This document shows, piece by piece, positions 18,429-25,764 of a stretch of DNA of 64,000 bases (the first letter of the stretch is position 1; every line of letters begins with the position of its first letter). The position numbers and the translations under genes are program-made. The stretch covers positions 101,456 to 165,455 of the forward strand of contig NZ_JACHWN010000010.1 in NCBI RefSeq assembly GCF_014191375.1, in the 5' to 3' direction. The notes beneath the pieces were generated by a model. It searched no databases, was not told the DNA's origin, and saw nothing but the letters and a program-made list of their open reading frames with translations. This DNA is from Mesorhizobium sp. RMAD-H1. Its GTDB lineage: Bacteria; Pseudomonadota; Alphaproteobacteria; Rhizobiales; Rhizobiaceae.

Positions 18429-18827
18429 TCAGAGGGCCGACCGCCGCTCCTCCGCCTGCTTAGTGCTGTCGTGGTAGGCCTTGCTGACGGCGTGCAGGTT
18501 GTCCTCGTCCCAGAACAACTGCTCATCGCCGCGATGCGCCGTCTTGTGGTCAACCACAGGGCTGTCCGGGGCCGGATACTTGCCGATCAGCAGGACTCCA
18601 GTCTTTTGGCATATGTATCGATCACGGATGAGGATGCGCTCGCGCAGCTTCTGCCATCGGCTCGTTTTGTACCAAGCACGCCACGGCTGCATAGCATCGC
18701 GCATGCGCGATCGCGCAGTCTCATTAGCTGGTGAATCCCCGATCCGGCCGGCAAGTATGCCGACTCGGGGCTTGAGCATCTTCAGCCGGCCCATGTAGTG
18801 TTCTGCAGCCAATTGGAGGGAGGGCAT
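18429..18827 (-). CDS. HNH endonuclease of the packaging module
   Basis: 132 residues from the ATG at 18827; a second possible start at 18794 begins M-G-R-L-K-M-L-K-P. The HNH signature is visible: C-Q-K-T-G, then V-V-D-H-K-T-A-H-R-G, then L-H-A-V-S-K-A-Y-H. HNH proteins next to terminase genes assist DNA cleavage at cos sites in HK97-like phages. Neither candidate start has a strong ribosome site, so the exact N-terminus is uncertain. Confidence 0.8.
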   Translation of the reverse strand: MPSLQLAAEHYMGRLKMLKPRVGILAGRIGDSPANETARSRMRDAMQPWRAWYKTSRWQKLRERILIRDRYICQKTGVLLIGKYPAPDSPVVDHKTAHRGDEQLFWDEDNLHAVSKAYHDSTKQAEERRSAL

Positions 18828-18831
18828 TACT

Positions 18832-19152
18832 ATGCGAATTGCATTCAGCATTCTGATCGCAATGTTGGCGACGTCCGCGCACGCCGCCCCACTTACGAGG
18901 GAAGAGACGTTTCAGCTACTGAGCCGAGAGCTTGCTAAGATCGAGGAGAACTCATCTGAGGTGCAACGATATTCGACGATGCCTGCATATACATCCCTGG
19001 TCAAAGATAAGATCCAAGAAGCAATGAAGATTGCGATTAGCCTGCGCGACACGCTGTCTGGAAATCCATACGTCAGGGTGTCCGGAGTTTCCGTCACCAT
19101 ACCTTGGGGGATCACATTGGAACTGACCTTCCCCGAACCCGAGAAACAGTAA
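18832..19152 (+). CDS. Small secreted protein (moron)
   Basis: 106 residues on the strand opposite to its neighbours, with a strong GGAGGGAGGG ribosome site. Residues 1-19 form a clear signal peptide ending A-H-A-A. The mature part is a helical region with several Leu/Lys/Glu residues, then a short beta-type segment with V-S-G-V-S-V-T-I. The coding sequence is visibly less GC-rich than the packaging genes. It was probably acquired as cargo and may be expressed in the lysogen. No family is recognised. Confidence 0.7.
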   Translation: MRIAFSILIAMLATSAHAAPLTREETFQLLSRELAKIEENSSEVQRYSTMPAYTSLVKDKIQEAMKIAISLRDTLSGNPYVRVSGVSVTIPWGITLELTFPEPEKQ

Positions 19153-19173
19153 ATCCCATAGCTTCGCACTTGG

Positions 19174-19208
19174 GGAGAAGCGGTTGCCGGTTTCCCGATC
19201 GCTTCTCC
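19174..19208. terminator. Hairpin downstream of the plus-strand moron
   Basis: GGAGAAGCG at 19174-19182 pairs perfectly with CGCTTCTCC at 19200-19208, with a 17-base loop. It lies 21 bases after the stop of the secreted-protein gene. There is no T-run, so it is either a weak terminator or an mRNA-stabilising structure that separates the moron transcript from the opposing late operon. Confidence 0.4.
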
Positions 19209-19304
19209 AGGGTCCGAGCGTGGCCACCTCAGGAGCTATGTCCCCACGTGCTACCGTGTATCGAGGATCACTATCTAAACCGGATCGTCCGGGACAAATA
19301 TCAG

Positions 19305-19958
19305 TCACAAAGGTTGGAGGATTGCAAGAGGCATCAGAGCGGGCGTGACGCCACCGAGGAAGTTGATTGCCACCACCGCGCTCCCCTTCCCCTTCTCGCC
19401 GCCGGATACGATCTCACCCTTCGCGCCTGCAAATATGCCATCCTTGATGCGCACCTTCATGCCGCGCCTGAACACTGATTGCGGCACCTCGTAATCGAAG
19501 TGTCCGCTATCGGCTTTCTCTTTGAATTCGCTTACTTTGTCAGCCGCAATAAGGTACGGCGTTTCATAGCCGCCAAGGATGCCGGCAACGTGCTCAAAGC
19601 CAAGGAGAGCGGCGGCGCACTCGTTCGAGATCACGCATCGGGCGAAGATGTAGCCGACGAAAACAGGTTCCTTCTTCGCAGGTATTTCACGCCCCTGACG
19701 CCGCAACTTTTTCCCCAGCTTCATGGGGACAAGCGTCTCGATGCCAGCTGCCACAAGCGCCTCCTCCACCACCACTTCCCGTCCCGTCGCGACTCGAAGC
19801 ACCAACCACGGCGCTGATTCGTCCGCACGCTGCGCCGCCTGCTCGATCAGCTTGCGCCGACGGCGGCACTCGGCAATCGCCCTGTCGCTCGCCGCGTAGG
19901 CCCGCGTCAGGTCGATCGCCTCTGCCGCTTCAACCTGCCTTCCGTTGACCGCCATCAT
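19305..19958 (-). CDS. NusG-like transcription (anti)termination factor
   Basis: 217 residues from the ATG at 19958 (GAGG eight bases upstream); a TTG at 19964 is also possible. After a 50-residue helical N-terminus comes an NGN domain (about 52-145: W-L-V-L-R-V-A-T-G-R-E, E-P-V-F-V-G-Y-I-F-A-R). A KOW-type domain follows (about 165-205: G-M-K-V-R-I-K-D-G-I-F-A-G-A-K-G-E-I). This is the plan of NusG/RfaH. It sits just before the HNH, terminase and structural operon, so a role in letting RNA polymerase read through the long late operon is likely (inference). Confidence 0.8.
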   Translation of the reverse strand: MMAVNGRQVEAAEAIDLTRAYAASDRAIAECRRRRKLIEQAAQRADESAPWLVLRVATGREVVVEEALVAAGIETLVPMKLGKKLRRQGREIPAKKEPVFVGYIFARCVISNECAAALLGFEHVAGILGGYETPYLIAADKVSEFKEKADSGHFDYEVPQSVFRRGMKVRIKDGIFAGAKGEIVSGGEKGKGSAVVAINFLGGVTPALMPLAILQPL

Positions 19959-21126
19959 TTCCAATCCCTCGTAACGCCGCCTCGAAATCGCTCAGTGCAT
20001 CCGGCCCTCCGGCCGGCAGATAAACCCATTGCTGCCTGCCGGGATCAGGCATCCACGGCCATCCGCGGCGCTCGTGCTCCGCCTGCCAAGCCCGCCAAAG
20101 CTCGCCGCCGACGCGCACTACTTCGAATGCATCCGCCAACGGCTGCAGGCTTGAGGAGACCGCCACGCCCTGCCCCGTCGCCGCCCTGTTGAACATCTCG
20201 CTTACAGCGGGCCAGCAGCTGCGCGCCTGTTTCTCCAGCAACAACGCTCCCTTGTCCGCCGTGCCGTCGTCGACCATCCGCTGCTCGAATGCAGTCAGAG
20301 GTGGGCATGGCCGCTGCACGCCGGAAAGCAAGCGCTGATAGACCCTTGCACCCCAGAGCTTGCCGAAGGGCGCGGCATCGAGGAATTCGGGTTTCGCATC
20401 CGCCTCCTGCCTGGGCGGCAATCTCTCCCAGCGCTTTTCCCGCAGATACACCGCAAACGCGCAGTGCTTGGCGCGACCGTCGCCCTTGCGGGCAGCGATG
20501 TAATCGGCGATCCGGTCAGCCGCCTGGGCGCGTTCCTCGTCGGTCAGCGAGAACCATTCCTTGCGGGCTTCCGCCTCGCTGTCGCTGACATAGGTCGGCC
20601 ATTTCGGGAACGCCCGCTTGAAGGCACGGTCGATCGCCTTCGCATCGGCTCCGGATATCGTCCCTTCACCATCCCGAGCATCAGCGCGGTCGCGCGCTTC
20701 TCTCTCAACCGGTTCCATTGGTGGTTCTTCTGACGGTTCAGCCTTATAGGGGGGTGTGGGGGGAACGGCACCATCTGCCGGTGGTTGCGGCACCATTTGC
20801 CGGTGGTCCCGGCGCGAGATGCCGGTGGCACCACCGGCAGATTTTGCCGGTGGTTGCGCGCCCATGGAAAGGCGGATTTCATCAGCCTGAAATGTGCCAC
20901 CAGGCGTCCGCCGGCGCGCGACTCTGAGCAGGCCGGCCTCCTCCAGTTTCCGCTTCCACTCGCGAATGGCCCGCTCAGACAGCTCGGTATCCTGCATCAG
21001 CCGCGCATCGGACGGCCAGCAGCGGCCGTGCTCATCGGCATAGTTCGCGAGCGCGTAAAGTAGCAACTTGCCGCTCGCGCCGCCCGCCTCGACAGTCGCC
21101 ACCCATGCGGTTGCCTGCCAGCTCAT
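19930..21126 (-). CDS. Replication-initiator-like HTH protein (lambda O-type position)
   Basis: 398 residues. The N-terminal 90 residues form a winged helix typical of phage replication proteins (W-Q-A-T-A-W...K-L-L-L-Y-A-L-A-N-Y-A-D, then E-R-A-I-R-E-W-K-R-K-L). A Pro-rich linker (91-150) and a C-terminal domain of unknown fold (170-390, with W-P-A-V-S-E-M-F-N near 315) follow. The linker DNA contains five copies of a 10-base iteron, as lambda ori lies inside the O gene. It overlaps the next gene by 29 bases and starts with an ATGA overlap. Confidence 0.7.
   Translation of the reverse strand: MSWQATAWVATVEAGGASGKLLLYALANYADEHGRCWPSDARLMQDTELSERAIREWKRKLEEAGLLRVARRRTPGGTFQADEIRLSMGAQPPAKSAGGATGISRRDHRQMVPQPPADGAVPPTPPYKAEPSEEPPMEPVEREARDRADARDGEGTISGADAKAIDRAFKRAFPKWPTYVSDSEAEARKEWFSLTDEERAQAADRIADYIAARKGDGRAKHCAFAVYLREKRWERLPPRQEADAKPEFLDAAPFGKLWGARVYQRLLSGVQRPCPPLTAFEQRMVDDGTADKGALLLEKQARSCWPAVSEMFNRAATGQGVAVSSSLQPLADAFEVVRVGGELWRAWQAEHERRGWPWMPDPGRQQWVYLPAGGPDALSDFEAALRGIGNDGGQRKAG
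20776..20854. repeat. Iteron cluster, candidate phage replication origin
   Basis: Five copies of TGCCGGTGGY lie within 79 bases: 20776-20785, 20798-20807, 20820-20829 and 20845-20854 on the plus strand and 20830-20839 inverted. The first three are exactly 22 bases apart. Because 22 is not a multiple of 3, the copies are read in different frames of the host gene and cannot be explained by a protein repeat. This is the layout of initiator-binding iterons. Confidence 0.6.
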
Positions 21127-21587
21127 TGGCGCACCTCCGGCCCTGTGCGCTCCAGAATGTGCAGACCGCGCTTGGTCAAGCCGCAGAATCGCCAGCCGGC
21201 TCTTTTAAAGCAACATCCGGGATTGCTTCCTCGAATCTTGAAGGGATTGACGTAGGTATAGTGGCGCACTCCGGCCCATCTCTGGTCTGCCAGATGGTCG
21301 GCCGCACTGATCAATTCCGAAGAAAGTCCGGCCCCCTCGTTTCGGAAAATCGCGCAGTTTACCCCGGCCTGGCGGTCCATCGTTTTGAATTTCCGCCAAA
21401 CGAAGAGCGCCTGCGCGCAGCCGGTGAGGAGCACCATTTTCTCGCCAGGGCCGACATAGAGTTTTGGCTTTCTGCCGTCTGCATACCGGTATCGAGAGTA
21501 GTGACGATCGAAAAGCGCACGGCCCGTGTCATTGCCGTCGCGAACCTCAATCCATCCGTCACCAAAGAGAAAAGGCTGAATATTCAC
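21123..21587 (-). CDS. Phage protein, possible Mom/GNAT-like fold
   Basis: 154 residues from a GTG at 21587 with the strong site GAGGGAGG 6 bases upstream; the GTG overlaps the preceding stop as GTGA. Conserved-looking blocks are L-F-D-R-H-Y-S-R-Y-R-Y, C-A-I-F-R-N-E-G, H-Y-T-Y-V-N-P and G-C-C-F-K-R-A-G-W-R. The spacing of the last two resembles the acyl-CoA-binding part of GNAT-like proteins such as Mom-type DNA modification enzymes, but this is a tentative reading. It sits in the replication and DNA modification block. Confidence 0.6.
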   Translation of the reverse strand: MNIQPFLFGDGWIEVRDGNDTGRALFDRHYSRYRYADGRKPKLYVGPGEKMVLLTGCAQALFVWRKFKTMDRQAGVNCAIFRNEGAGLSSELISAADHLADQRWAGVRHYTYVNPFKIRGSNPGCCFKRAGWRFCGLTKRGLHILERTGPEVRQ

Positions 21588-21703
21588 TCCGCCGCCTCCC
21601 TCAATGCTGATGCGGCGTAGGCGCCCCACTGATCGGCCATAGCCTCGGCAATGCTTGGAAAGAAGCGTGATCGCTCTTTCGCCCGATCCGGACCCGGAGG
21701 CAT
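21584..21703 (-). CDS. Possible 39-residue coupled ORF
   Basis: A short frame beginning M-P-P-G-P-D-R-A-K-E-R-S-R-F-F and ending R-E-A-A-E. Its stop overlaps the GTG of the next gene (GTGA), the junction type used throughout this operon. The frame continues upstream without a stop, antisense to a plus-strand gene, so the true start is unclear. Support comes mainly from the junction. Confidence 0.35.
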   Translation of the reverse strand: MPPGPDRAKERSRFFPSIAEAMADQWGAYAASALREAAE

Positions 21704-21820
21704 GCGATGCACGCGCGACCAGGCGCGATCCCCCCGCGTGCCGGATGCAGGGGATGCGGCCCTCGCCAATCTTGTTTCAATCGTGCTATTCAGGCGCCCG
21801 AAAGCAGGGGCAATTCGTCT

Positions 21821-22450
21821 ATGTTTAGGGAAAGCGGGAGCCACATAGTCGCGTGCGTTGCGGCGGCGGGGATGGGAGCATTCGTTGCTCTTTGGCTTTT
21901 GGATTTTGCCATTGTGCGAACTGATTGGTGTAGCGGGACGGAAACAAATTGCCTCCGAGACTGGATTGGGGCAACGAGTGGTTGGGCGGCAGCAATTTTC
22001 GCTGCAGCCACGATATTCGTACTCCTCCGCCAGCTGAAAGAGCAGCGAAAGCAGACCGACTTTCTCATTGGAGCTGGCCAACCAATCATTTCTTCTGTTG
22101 AGCTGACCGATGTTCGCGGGGGGAGGCTCGTAATGGTTGATAATATAAAGAACGTCCCAATCGAGATCGTGGGCATGCGCGTCGACACACGAGATGATGT
22201 GTTTCCGTTCAAAATCTTCCGGGTCGCTGTAAACTCTCGTGTCGATAAGGGTTGGGTGCACAGCCCAGATCGAGACCGAAGGCTCGTTGTGCCCGTGGTC
22301 ATTGATGCTTGGGTAGATCGAAGCCGACCGCCTGAACGCGCAAGGTTCTGGCTTTTGCCTGAAATTGATGTGGCCAACACAGATGGTCACACACTGCACA
22401 TTGCATACCGGGCTGCCGGTAGAGTCCACGTACATGAGCACAAGCTTTGA
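21821..22450 (+). CDS. Membrane-anchored protein (moron)
   Basis: 209 residues from the ATG at 21821; a longer frame from 21707 adds only a Pro/Arg/Cys-rich leader. It has two membrane helices (about residues 9-30 and 53-70) and then a 135-residue soluble domain with beta-type sequence. It lies on the plus strand between leftward phage genes and ends 6 bases before the opposing gene. Its base composition is more AT-rich than its neighbours. Such isolated membrane proteins in prophages often act in lysogenic conversion or superinfection exclusion; the role here is inferred only from position. Confidence 0.65.
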   Translation: MFRESGSHIVACVAAAGMGAFVALWLLDFAIVRTDWCSGTETNCLRDWIGATSGWAAAIFAAATIFVLLRQLKEQRKQTDFLIGAGQPIISSVELTDVRGGRLVMVDNIKNVPIEIVGMRVDTRDDVFPFKIFRVAVNSRVDKGWVHSPDRDRRLVVPVVIDAWVDRSRPPERARFWLLPEIDVANTDGHTLHIAYRAAGRVHVHEHKL

Positions 22451-22455
22451 GTTGG

Positions 22456-22974
22456 TCACTCCGCCGCCTCCAGTCCCTGATGGTCGCGGGCGTCGAGCGG
22501 CCTTTGCGCGCGCAATGCTGCGAGCCGCCGCTGATATTCCGCTTCGTTGATTGACGCGCCGAGGCGCCGGATTTGGTCATGCCGCCCGGTCCAGGCATCG
22601 CACTGCCGGTGCGCCTCGATGACGGCGCTGCCGAGCGTCTGGATCGAGCGCACGTCGCGCCCGAACATGCCGCCGAACCGATCGAGGAGCAGCCGCACAC
22701 ACCGCCGGGCGGCGTCGAAATCAGGCAGCAGCCATCCTGCCGGCGTCAGCAGATACCCGCTGCTGGCATGTGCCAGGGCAAAGCCGCGCCGGATGAGTTG
22801 CCCCGGCGGTTCGTCGCTCCGGTCACCGTCGAGCCATCTCTGCATGGCCTCCGCTGTCGCCGCCTCGTCGGGCAGATCGCGCGCCACGATGGCGAGGCCG
22901 TCGCAGACATGTGCCTCGACGGGCGAGAGCGTTTCGCGCAGCCGGATATGTTGCCGGGTAAGCGTCCGCGTCAT
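22456..22974 (-). CDS. Phage hypothetical protein
   Basis: 172 residues, overlapping the DUF3310 gene as ATGA. Mostly helical and rich in Arg and Ala; residues about 95-120 (C-V-R-L-L-L-D-R-F-G-G-M-F-G) and the late N-E-A-E-Y-Q-R-R-L-A-A-L-R form two amphipathic helices. No signal peptide, no membrane segment and no family that I recognise. Part of the early/replication operon by position. Confidence 0.6.
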   Translation of the reverse strand: MTRTLTRQHIRLRETLSPVEAHVCDGLAIVARDLPDEAATAEAMQRWLDGDRSDEPPGQLIRRGFALAHASSGYLLTPAGWLLPDFDAARRCVRLLLDRFGGMFGRDVRSIQTLGSAVIEAHRQCDAWTGRHDQIRRLGASINEAEYQRRLAALRAQRPLDARDHQGLEAAE

Positions 22975-23183
22975 TGGCCGCGTTCCCGCTTCTTAATTTC
23001 CCGGTCGAGATACCATCGCGCCTTTTTCAGGTCCTCGACGGCGTTGCCTTTCAGGTCGGCGCGCCAGATGTATTTGATCGCGTTGCCCAGGCAGAATCCC
23101 ATGTGCTCGACGATCGTGATGCACTCGATGCCCGAAGGATGGCCGGTGTAATGATCGGGATGATTGACGTTGTCCCTACTCAC
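22971..23183 (-). CDS. DUF3310 protein
   Basis: 70 residues from a GTG at 23183 with GGGGGAAA just upstream. N-H-P-D-H-Y near the N-terminus, then E-C-I-T-I-V-E-H-M-G-F and N-A-I-K-Y-I-W-R, are the diagnostic blocks of DUF3310, a small family found in many phages and sometimes annotated as nucleotide kinase-like. Its biochemical function is not established. It overlaps the next gene by 4 bases. Confidence 0.8.
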   Translation of the reverse strand: MSRDNVNHPDHYTGHPSGIECITIVEHMGFCLGNAIKYIWRADLKGNAVEDLKKARWYLDREIKKRERGQ

Positions 23184-23191
23184 GTTTCCCC

Positions 23192-23479
23192 CTAGGTTTC
23201 CCGTGTAACGGATGCTGTAACAGCTTGATTCAGAATGGATTTCATGGTGATGCGAGGCCGCTTTTCCTCGATGAGGAATTCGAAAGGGTCGAGCCCCAGA
23301 TAGCGGCACAGCAGCAGGTAGTTGCCAGCCGAAAGCGTTCGGCCGTTGCAGGCGCGCGAAAGCATCGCCGTGTTGAGATGCGGCCATTTCTCGATGGCGT
23401 GCCGGAAGGAGCAAACCTGCAGCGCCGCCAGCCTCTCAGCGACGGCCCCGGCAAAACGGTTATGGGCGATCTCAGCCAT
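23192..23479 (-). CDS. HTH (XRE-like) DNA-binding protein
   Basis: 95 residues from the ATG at 23479. The pattern L-N-T-A-M-L-S-R-A-C-N-G-R-T-L-S followed by L-L-C-R-Y-L-G-L-D-P resembles a Cro/C1-type helix-turn-helix with a short C-terminal extension. It overlaps the preceding gene by 8 bases and lies in the early operon, where it may tune early transcription (inference). Confidence 0.65.
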   Translation of the reverse strand: MAEIAHNRFAGAVAERLAALQVCSFRHAIEKWPHLNTAMLSRACNGRTLSAGNYLLLCRYLGLDPFEFLIEEKRPRITMKSILNQAVTASVTRET

Positions 23480-23777
23480 TGGTAACCTCCGAAGGCTCCT
23501 GCCCGCCATGTGTCAGCGTCACGCCGTAGTCGGCCGGCACAATGCCGAGGGCGCCCCAGATGCGAACACGATCATCAGGATTGTTGAGCCGCCCCATCCA
23601 GGCGAGATCGAGCGCGCCATGCGTCACCCGCGCCCGCTTGCGGATCTCCGCCTTGACGGCGCGCACTATCGGCGCACGCCGATCCGGCGTACCGACAGCG
23701 ACAATCCGAAACTCGGCGCGGGCTCTCAGGAAGAGCCGGAGCATGGCGGGCGAAAATGAGGGGCGAGAGATGTTCAC
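23472..23777 (-). CDS. Small phage protein after the sliding clamp
   Basis: 101 residues, basic N-terminus (F-L-R-A-R-A-E-F-R-I-V), then W-M-G-R-L-N-N-P-D-D-R-V-R-I-W-G-A-L-G near residue 60, a pattern seen in regulators that recognise DNA by a short helical motif. It begins 4 bases inside the end of the frameshifted clamp frame. I cannot assign a family. Confidence 0.55.
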   Translation of the reverse strand: MNISRPSFSPAMLRLFLRARAEFRIVAVGTPDRRAPIVRAVKAEIRKRARVTHGALDLAWMGRLNNPDDRVRIWGALGIVPADYGVTLTHGGQEPSEVTNG

Positions 23778-23784
23778 GATCGCC

Positions 23785-24877
23785 TCACGCGCGCATCGGC
23801 ATCTGGACGATGCGAAGAGGGTCGTTTTCCGACGTGATGACGGTAGGCGAGCCGTTGAAGGCTTCTGGGTGCGCGGTCGCGAATATAACCGTTTCGCCGG
23901 TCAGGGCTGATAGAGCTGAGATCAGATAGCGGGCATTGTATCCGACCTCGAACGGCCCTGCAAAAGCATGCCCCCCCCCAGCTGATATGCTCGACGGCAC
24001 TACGCTCCGATTGAGCGATTTCAAGCCGCAGTCCTTCTGATGTGCCGATGAGCTTGACGCCTTCGCGCCATCCCTCGCTAAAGGAGCGTAGCCGCCTCAG
24101 GACGCGAAGCAGCCCCGCGCGATCCACCGCAAATACCGGCCTAGCATCGACCGGGATCACGCGATTGACCTCGGGATAGGCGCCATCGATCAGCTTGGCC
24201 GACATCTGATGACCTGGCAGATAAAACCGCGCACGGCGCTGTTCCAAATCGATCGCTATCGATATCGGCTCGTGCCCGCGCATGACAAGGTGATTGACGG
24301 CGCCGATAGGAATGATCGCGCCGAACCAGTCAGCCGGCACGCCGTCGATCGGCATCATCGCCAGCCGGTGACCATCGGTCGCGACCAGCATGGGCCTTCC
24401 ATCGCGGCCGTTCACGATGGCCGCGCCATTGAGATAATAGCGGATCTCCTCCGTCGAAATCGCGAAGCGGATTCGCCTCATCGCGGCGACAAACCCGAGA
24501 TTTCCGGTTTCGGCGCGCACTCCCTTCACCGTTCCGAAGTCCGGAAAGTCATTGGCCGGAAAGGATGGCATCCGGTATTCGGACCCGTTGAAGGTGAACG
24601 TCGCGAGACCCTTCTCTTCTGAGAGCGTCACCTCCTCCGCACCGTCGATATGTGCAGCGAGCGATGAGAGGGCGAAATAATCAACAACAGCCTCCCCCTT
24701 CGGCTGTCCAATGGTCGGGATCGTGCAGGACGCCTCTATGTCAATATTGGTGCCGACGAGCCGATTGCCGGAGAATTTCACGCCCGTGAGGATGGGAACC
24801 GTGCAGCGGCGCTCGACAATCCTGCCAAAACTGCTCAAGGCAGCACGCAGGTGACCTGCGGTCATCTGGATATGCAT
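23785..24877 (-). CDS. dnaN: DNA polymerase III beta subunit (sliding clamp), frameshifted
   Basis: The first 299 codons match DnaN in order (M-H-I-Q-M-T-A-G-H-L, V-P-I-L-T-G-V-K, A-T-D-G-H-R-L-A near 170, L-I-D-G-A-Y-P-E near 235). A run of nine G on the coding strand (23971-23979) then throws the frame off. The correct C-terminus, with F-E-V-G-Y-N-A-R-Y-L and the final V-Q-M-P-M-R-A, continues in another frame to 23785. Removing one G restores a 363-residue protein, close to the 366 of E. coli. Without slippage the product would end at 23774 with an aberrant 60-residue tail. It would be a phage-encoded clamp for its own replication. Confidence 0.85.
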
Positions 24878-25764
24878 GTCGTGATCTCCTTTGATTGAAG
24901 TGCGCCCGAAACGGCGAGCGCGCCGTGCGGCGGATGCTCAGCAAACAGGTCGCGCGAAACGGCATGCAGCGCGTTCCAGCAGGCGGCATTGATCCAGAGG
25001 ACTTCCATGCGCTTGGCCGCACCATCGGCCAGCGCCTCGCGCTCGATGCGGTGCCACCCGGCAAGCGCGTCGTCGTAAAGTTCGCAAGGGTATCCAGAGA
25101 GAACGACCATGCCGGACAGGGAGCGCAGCATCTCCAGCAAATCGGCATGATCCTCATCGCTCATCTCATGCGCGTAATCCTTCAATGGATCGGAGCGCGT
25201 CGAGAGCACATAGGGCGGATCGACATAGTGCAGCGTTTCCGGGCTGTCATGTTGCGCCATGACGGCCTTTGCGTCCCGGTTCTCGATTGTCACCCCGTGA
25301 AGCCGCTCGATGACAATTTCGAGCGAATCCGGATAGTTGCGCCAATCATGCGCCGGCGTCGTACCTGACCTGGAGGAATTGGCACGAAAGCCGGTGACGC
25401 GGTTGTGACCATTCGAGCCGAAACCCATAAATGAACGGATCACGAGCCGCCGCGCCCGCTCGACCGGGCAATCGCATGGCTGATAGGCAGCGTCGAATTC
25501 ATCGCGCGCGAACGGCGTCAAGCGCAGCAGCCGGACGAGCTCCGCCGCATCCGGCAACCGCAGGACGCGGAAAAGATTGACGACATCGCCATCGAGATCG
25601 TTCCAGACCTCGGCATAGCTCCGGGGCTTACGCATGAGCACCGAGCCTGCCCCCCCATAGGGCTCGACATAGATCCGGTGCGGCGGGAAATGGGAGATAA
25701 TCCAGGGCGCAAGCATCCACTTGCCGCCATGCCAGCGCAAGAGAGGACGGAAAGGAGAAGTCAT
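24862..25764 (-). CDS. DNA adenine methyltransferase (Dam, D12 class)
   Basis: 300 residues. The D12-class N-terminus R-W-H-G-G-K-W (residues 10-16) with P-H-R-I-Y-V-E-P-Y-G-G-A-G-S is the AdoMet site, and D-P-P-Y near residue 195 is the catalytic motif. The enzyme methylates adenine N6 in a short target that cannot be read from sequence. It overlaps the dnaN start by 16 bases and starts within the end of the MT-A70 gene. A role in protecting phage DNA from host restriction or timing replication is inferred. Confidence 0.9.
   Translation of the reverse strand: MTSPFRPLLRWHGGKWMLAPWIISHFPPHRIYVEPYGGAGSVLMRKPRSYAEVWNDLDGDVVNLFRVLRLPDAAELVRLLRLTPFARDEFDAAYQPCDCPVERARRLVIRSFMGFGSNGHNRVTGFRANSSRSGTTPAHDWRNYPDSLEIVIERLHGVTIENRDAKAVMAQHDSPETLHYVDPPYVLSTRSDPLKDYAHEMSDEDHADLLEMLRSLSGMVVLSGYPCELYDDALAGWHRIEREALADGAAKRMEVLWINAACWNALHAVSRDLFAEHPPHGALAVSGALQSKEITTCISR

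Noticed and set aside
21584..22459. A 291-residue minus-strand frame opposite the membrane protein
   Set aside because: Only its last 39 codons have a plausible coupled junction; the rest is low-complexity and antisense to clear membrane helices.
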